NCBI GenBank assembly: GCA_964502805.1
Contig: CAZCYB010000003.1
Span: 1 to 64,000, forward strand
DNA length: 64,000 nucleotides
Source of the DNA: Humidesulfovibrio sp964502805
GTDB taxonomy: Bacteria; Desulfobacterota; Desulfovibrionia; Desulfovibrionales; Desulfovibrionaceae
Direction: 5' to 3'
The notes below the pieces were generated by a model. That model was not told where the DNA came from, did no database searches, and saw nothing but the letters and a program-made list of their open reading frames with translations. Shown here piece by piece: positions 60,493 through 64,000 of the stretch. The position numbers and the translations under genes were made by a program. Every line of letters starts with the position of its first letter. The first letter of the stretch is position 1.

Positions 60493-60515
60493 AAGGGGGC
60501 CGCAAGGCCCCCTTT
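60493..60515 (+). terminator. Possible terminator between the ACT and Hpt genes
   Basis: AAGGGGGCC (60493-60501) and GGCCCCCTT (60506-60514) make a 9-bp stem closed by a GCAA tetraloop. The tail TTTCGCTT is a weak U-tract. It sits 7 bp before the Hpt start, so it might instead control that gene's translation. Confidence 0.6.
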
Positions 60516-60521
60516 CGCTTG

Positions 60522-60887
60522 ATGGACACCCACGCACCGGACGAACTCCCGGTCCTCGACCCCGCCTGGCTGGAGCGCATGCTCGGCGCCCGCCCGGATT
60601 TCGTGCGCCGCCTGTTCGAGGTCTTCCTGGCCGACGAGCCCGCACGCGTGGCCGCCATGGCCCAGGCCATCGACCAGGGGGACCTGGAGCTTCTGCGCCA
60701 CCTGGCCCACTCCCTCAAGGGAGCCTCGGCCACCCTGGGCATGCCCAGGGTGAGCGCCGCCTGCCGCGAGTTGGAGTTCGCCGCGCGCGACGGAAGAACC
60801 GAGGGTCTAGCCCAGTGCCAGGCCCGCGTGGCCCGGGAGATGGAGACGCTGTACGCGGAGATGCGCCGGGTGATGCCCCCGGCCTGA
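60522..60887 (+). CDS. Histidine phosphotransfer (Hpt) domain protein
   Basis: This 121-residue single-domain protein has the phospho-histidine in HLAHSLKGASATLGM near residue 65 and the helical pattern FVRRLFEVFLADEPARVAAM of HPt domains. It should pass phosphate between receiver domains in a multi-step phosphorelay. No kinase or response regulator is in the window, so its partners are encoded elsewhere. No clear ribosome site precedes the ATG because the 60493 hairpin occupies that place. Confidence 0.85.
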   Translation: MDTHAPDELPVLDPAWLERMLGARPDFVRRLFEVFLADEPARVAAMAQAIDQGDLELLRHLAHSLKGASATLGMPRVSAACRELEFAARDGRTEGLAQCQARVAREMETLYAEMRRVMPPA

Positions 60888-60908
60888 CCAGCCCCGATTG
60901 CTGATACG

Positions 60909-60943
60909 AAAAAGCCGGGCCCCATGCGGAGCCCGGCTTTTTT
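60909..60943. terminator. Bidirectional intrinsic terminator
   Basis: AAAAAGCCGGGC... wait-free stem: the A-rich 5' arm (60909-60920) pairs with the T-rich 3' arm (60931-60942) around a 10-nt loop, with GCCGGGC/GCCCGGC as core. Both strands have a T-run after the stem, so it ends the Hpt transcript and the convergent dapB transcript. Confidence 0.93.
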
Positions 60944-60995
60944 TGTCCTGGTCCCGTTGCCTGAGGCAAACGGCACCATAGGAGGCAGCCCCCCC

Positions 60996-61772
60996 CTACA
61001 GCGTGTCGCCCATGCTGTAGAGCTTGCCGGGCTGCTTGCCGGCCAGCCACTTGGCCGCGCGCAGCGCGCCCTGGGCGAAGTTCTCGCGGGAGTGCGCCCG
61101 GTGGGTGATCTCGATGCGCTCCCCGGGGCCGAAGAAATAGGCCGTGTGGTCGCCCACCACGTCGCCGCCGCGCAGGGCCAGCACGCCCAGTTCGTTCTGC
61201 GGGCGCTCGCCGATGATGCCGTCGCGGGCGTGGCACTTCACCTCGTCGTACACCCAGCCACGGGCCTCGGCCATGCACTGCGCCAGCTTCAGAGCCGTGC
61301 CGCTGGGCGCGTCCTTCTTGCGGTTGTGGTGGATCTCCATCATCTCCATGTCGTAGGCGGGGCCCAGCATCTGCACCAGCATGGGCAGCACCTTGAGGAG
61401 CACGTTGACGCCCACGCTCATGTTCGGGGCCAGCAACAGGGGGATGTTCTTGGCGCAGTCCTGCATCACGGCCAGCTGCTCGGGCTTCAGGCCCGTGGTG
61501 CCCACCACCATGGGGTTGTCGTGCTGTTTGCAGGTGCGGGCGTGCTCCACCGTGGCCTCGGGGGAGGTGAACTCAATGACCACGGCGCGGGGAACCTTGG
61601 GGAGCACCTCGTCCAAGTCGTCGGAGACCAGGCAGTCCAGGTTGTCCAGCTCGGTCAGGCGCTCGGTGCGCTCAATGACCGCCTTGAGGTTCAGCTCCGG
61701 GTCCTTCTGCGCCAGGGACACAAGGGTGCTGCCCATGCGGCCCAGACCGCCCATGATGATGACGTCGACCAT
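60996..61772 (-). CDS. dapB: 4-hydroxy-tetrahydrodipicolinate reductase
   Basis: This 258-residue enzyme is the second step of the diaminopimelate/lysine branch. It has IIMGGLGRMGSTLVSLA (NAD(P)H site), VVIEFTSPEATVEHA, VGTTGLKPEQL, MEIHHNRKKDAPSGTALKLA and THRAHSRENFAQGALRAA, the last two quoted within 20 residues. ATG 61772 lies 4 bp after the ligA stop with GAGGATGAG upstream. Confidence 0.96.
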   Translation of the reverse strand: MVDVIIMGGLGRMGSTLVSLAQKDPELNLKAVIERTERLTELDNLDCLVSDDLDEVLPKVPRAVVIEFTSPEATVEHARTCKQHDNPMVVGTTGLKPEQLAVMQDCAKNIPLLLAPNMSVGVNVLLKVLPMLVQMLGPAYDMEMMEIHHNRKKDAPSGTALKLAQCMAEARGWVYDEVKCHARDGIIGERPQNELGVLALRGGDVVGDHTAYFFGPGERIEITHRAHSRENFAQGALRAAKWLAGKQPGKLYSMGDTL

Positions 61773-61776
61773 ATGC

Positions 61777-64000
61777 TCATCCTCCCGATGTTTCGGTGTC
61801 GATTCCGTATTCTGCAAGCATAGCGGAAAATTTGGCGAAATCCAAGACGGAGAGGCCCAGGTCCCTGGCCTTTGCCACCTTGTGCTCCGTGGCCTTCTCG
61901 CCGGCCACAACGTAGTCCACCTTTTTGGACACGCCGCTTGCGCAGGCCGCGCCCAGGCGCTCCACAAGGGCCTGCGCCTTGGGGCGCGGCAGTGCGTCGG
62001 AGAGCTTTCCGGTGAACAGGAAGGTCTTGCCCGCCAGGGGCAGGCTTGCGCCCTCCTCCGTCTTCCGGGCCCTGGGCCATACGCCAAGCTCCTTGAAGCG
62101 CGCCAGCATGGCCTGGTTGCCCTCGTTGGCGAAAAACGCCCGGATGCTCGCGGCCACCTTGGGGCCGACATCCTTGAGCTTCTTCAGCTCGGCCTCGTCG
62201 GCTGCGGCCAGCTCGTCCAGGTCCGCGAAGCGCCGGGCCAGCTCCTTGGCCGTCTGCTCGCCCACCTGCTCCATGCCCAAGGCGCTGATGAAACGGGCCA
62301 GGGTGGCGTTCTTTCCGCCCTCCTCCACCGAGCGCACGAAGTTGTCCGCGCTCTTCTCGCCCATGCGCTCGAAGCCCGAGAGCTGCTCGCGGGTCAGGGT
62401 GAACAGGTCCGCCGGGGAGGACAGAAGCCCGGCCTCGGCCAGCTTCTCGATCCACCTTTCGCCCACGCCGTCCATGGCCAGCCCGGCCTTGGACACGAAG
62501 TGCACGATGCCCAGCACCACCCGCGCCGGGCAGGCGTGGTTGGGGCAGTAGGTGAATTTTTCCTCGGCCACCACGCGGCTGCCGCACACTGGGCAGTGGT
62601 CCGGGAACTCGAACCAGGCTTCCTCGCCCGTGCGCGCCTCCTTCACCACCCCGGCCACCTGCGGGATCACGTCCCCGGCGCGCTGGATGGTGACGAGGTC
62701 GCCCTTGCGGATGTCCAGTTCGCGCATGTGACTGGCGTTGTGCAGGGTGGCGCGGGAGACCTCTACCCCGGCCACGCGCACGGGCTCCAAGTCAGCCACG
62801 GGGGTGAGCACGCCGGTGCGGCCCACCTGGATGAGGATGTCCTTGAGCCTGGTGGTGACCTGCTGCGGCGGGAACTTGAGCGCCAGGGCCCAGCGCGGGG
62901 CCCGCGCGGTCTGGCCCAGCAGTTCCTGCAGGGCCAGGCTATCCACCTTGGCCACCACCCCGTCGATCTCGAAGGGCAGGGTCTCGCGGCGGGCCTCCAG
63001 GTCCAGGTAGAAGGCGGCCACCTCCTCCGGCGTGGCGCACAGGCGCGCCTCCGGGGCCGTGGCCAGGCCCAGGGCCGCCAGGGCGGCCATGACCTCGTGC
63101 TGGGCCGTCCAGGGGGCCGCCCCCGGTGCGGGCTCCGCCCGGCCCACGCCGTAGGCGAAGAAGCGCAAGGGCCGCGCGGCCACGATGTTCGGGTCCAGCT
63201 GGCGGATGGACCCGGCGGCGGCGTTGCGCGGGTTGGCGAAAATCTTGGCCCCGGCGCGCTCCTGGTCGGCGTTGAGCCGGGCGAAGTCCTCCTGGCCGAT
63301 GACCACCTCGCCGCGCACGTCCAGCACCGGCGGCGGGTTTGCGCCCAGCAGCCTGCCGCGCACGTTCTTGACCATGCGCACGTTGGCCGTGACCTCCTCG
63401 CCGGTTTCGCCGTCACCGCGCGTGGCCGCCACGTTGAGCGCCCCCTGCTCGTAGATGATCTCCAGTGCCAGGCCGTCCATCTTGGGCTCGGCCCAGAACC
63501 GGCCCAGCTCTGCGCGCGGGTCGGGCACGGCCTCGGCAAGGCGCCGCAGGCCCGGCAGTTCCAGGGGGCCGCCGTAGCGGATCATGGGCAAAAGCGAGCG
63601 CGACGCGCCCAGCCGCCCGGCATCGGCAAGCAGCCTCGGCCAGCCGGGGGCGTCCACGGCCAGCAGGGCCCTGTCGACCATGGGCCGCAGGAGCGTGGCC
63701 AGGTCCCGCCGCTCGTCCTTCTTGCCCGCGCGCTCAAACTTTCGCCCTATACCCGCCTCCATGTCCACCAGGATGGCCTCGGTGACGGCCTCGCGGAAGG
63801 CGCCTGGCAGCTTCACCTCCACGAACTCGCGCCACTCGTCCAGGTTCATGGCGTTGTCCAGGCTCATCATGGGCCGGGGGTGGCGGAAGGACTCGAAGCC
63901 CTCGGACACGCCGCCGCCCACGCGCCGGGTGGGCGAGTTGGGGTCGGACAGCTCCGGGTGCGCGGCCTCCAGGACCTGCAGTTCGCGGAACAGCTCGTCG
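61777..64000 (-). CDS. ligA: NAD-dependent DNA ligase LigA (5' end outside the window)
   Basis: About 740 residues are visible and the frame stays open to the right edge, beginning DELFRELQVLEAAHPEL, part of domain Ia. The adenylated lysine is in AEPKMDGLA (codon 63483-63481). An OB domain, the zinc finger (CPVCGSR, YCPNHACPAR), HhH repeats (GVGERWIEKL, GMEQVGEQTAKELA) and a BRCT domain (LPLAGKTFLFTGKL) follow. Typical LigA has about 670 residues; this one should approach 785 because about 90 extra residues lie between SLDN and the active lysine. It seals nicks during replication and repair. Confidence 0.96.
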   Translation of the reverse strand, partial: DELFRELQVLEAAHPELSDPNSPTRRVGGGVSEGFESFRHPRPMMSLDNAMNLDEWREFVEVKLPGAFREAVTEAILVDMEAGIGRKFERAGKKDERRDLATLLRPMVDRALLAVDAPGWPRLLADAGRLGASRSLLPMIRYGGPLELPGLRRLAEAVPDPRAELGRFWAEPKMDGLALEIIYEQGALNVAATRGDGETGEEVTANVRMVKNVRGRLLGANPPPVLDVRGEVVIGQEDFARLNADQERAGAKIFANPRNAAAGSIRQLDPNIVAARPLRFFAYGVGRAEPAPGAAPWTAQHEVMAALAALGLATAPEARLCATPEEVAAFYLDLEARRETLPFEIDGVVAKVDSLALQELLGQTARAPRWALALKFPPQQVTTRLKDILIQVGRTGVLTPVADLEPVRVAGVEVSRATLHNASHMRELDIRKGDLVTIQRAGDVIPQVAGVVKEARTGEEAWFEFPDHCPVCGSRVVAEEKFTYCPNHACPARVVLGIVHFVSKAGLAMDGVGERWIEKLAEAGLLSSPADLFTLTREQLSGFERMGEKSADNFVRSVEEGGKNATLARFISALGMEQVGEQTAKELARRFADLDELAAADEAELKKLKDVGPKVAASIRAFFANEGNQAMLARFKELGVWPRARKTEEGASLPLAGKTFLFTGKLSDALPRPKAQALVERLGAACASGVSKKVDYVVAGEKATEHKVAKARDLGLSVLDFAKFSAMLAEYGIDTETSGG

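Overview
The window is GC-rich, densely packed bacterial chromosome that looks like a sulfate-reducing deltaproteobacterium of the Desulfovibrionaceae (a Desulfovibrio or Fundidesulfovibrio type). This rests on the split glutamate synthase operon with Fe-S and FAD partners, the rpsU-yqeY-mutS2-dnaG-rpoD cluster, the small PxxKW cysteine-rich protein, the lpt/rpoN/hpf/ptsN/rapZ/mannose-PTS cluster, paaK next to an ACT protein, and an in-frame UGA in a gene best read as a selenoprotein. It is inference from gene content, not a database match. I see no prophage, insertion sequence, CRISPR array, rRNA or tRNA. Both ends cut genes: secD on the left and ligA on the right.

Layout, left to right. 1-7021 (minus): secD and yajC, then a five-gene glutamate synthase operon (FMN synthase with ferredoxin domain, Fe-S protein, FAD oxidoreductase, glutaminase, GXGXG domain). 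7270-9840 (minus): glycogen phosphorylase. 10034-19883 (plus): dut, argD, a small proline-rich ORF, prmA, a DNA glycosylase, envC-ctpA-yibQ (cell wall), fliM behind a sigma-54-type promoter, ndk, proC. 19963-29173 (minus): cobD, the macromolecular-synthesis operon, a small membrane protein, HU and ksgA. 29286-41565 (plus): apt-mtnP (adenine salvage), PxxKW protein, an M20 peptidase, mnmG, corC-lnt, prfB with its programmed frameshift, a degenerate GGDEF protein with flhG, a second HU, the selenoprotein and dapA. 41703-53214 (minus): ppaC, a mannose-type PTS with a frameshifted EIIC, rapZ, ptsN, hpf, rpoN, then lptB-lptA-lptC-kdsC-kdsA-pyrG. 53360-54683 (plus): purQ, tadA. 54865-58396 (minus): zinc-ribbon protein, gpmI, rsfS, a transporter. 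58507-60887 (plus): an attenuator leader, paaK, an ACT protein, an Hpt protein. 60996-64000 (minus): dapB and ligA.

The most interesting signals are not protein families. (1) Upstream of paaK is what reads as a complete transcription attenuator: an 18-codon leader peptide with Phe, Trp, Phe, Phe near its end, and a 9-nt sequence (GTCCGTGGC) present twice, so that one middle segment can pair with the first copy (antiterminator) or the second (intrinsic terminator). (2) An 885-nt ORF between HU and dapA is interrupted only by a UGA in a C-P-S-(UGA)-G-G context, followed at once by a SECIS-like stem-loop. (3) yqeY contains an almost perfect 24-bp inverted repeat inside its coding sequence. (4) The EIIC gene is out of frame at a run of nine T on a slippery sequence. 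(5) A hairpin presents the pyrG Shine-Dalgarno in its loop. (6) A 25-bp dyad overlaps the ppaC promoter. (7) LigA has an insertion of roughly 90 residues just before its adenylated lysine.
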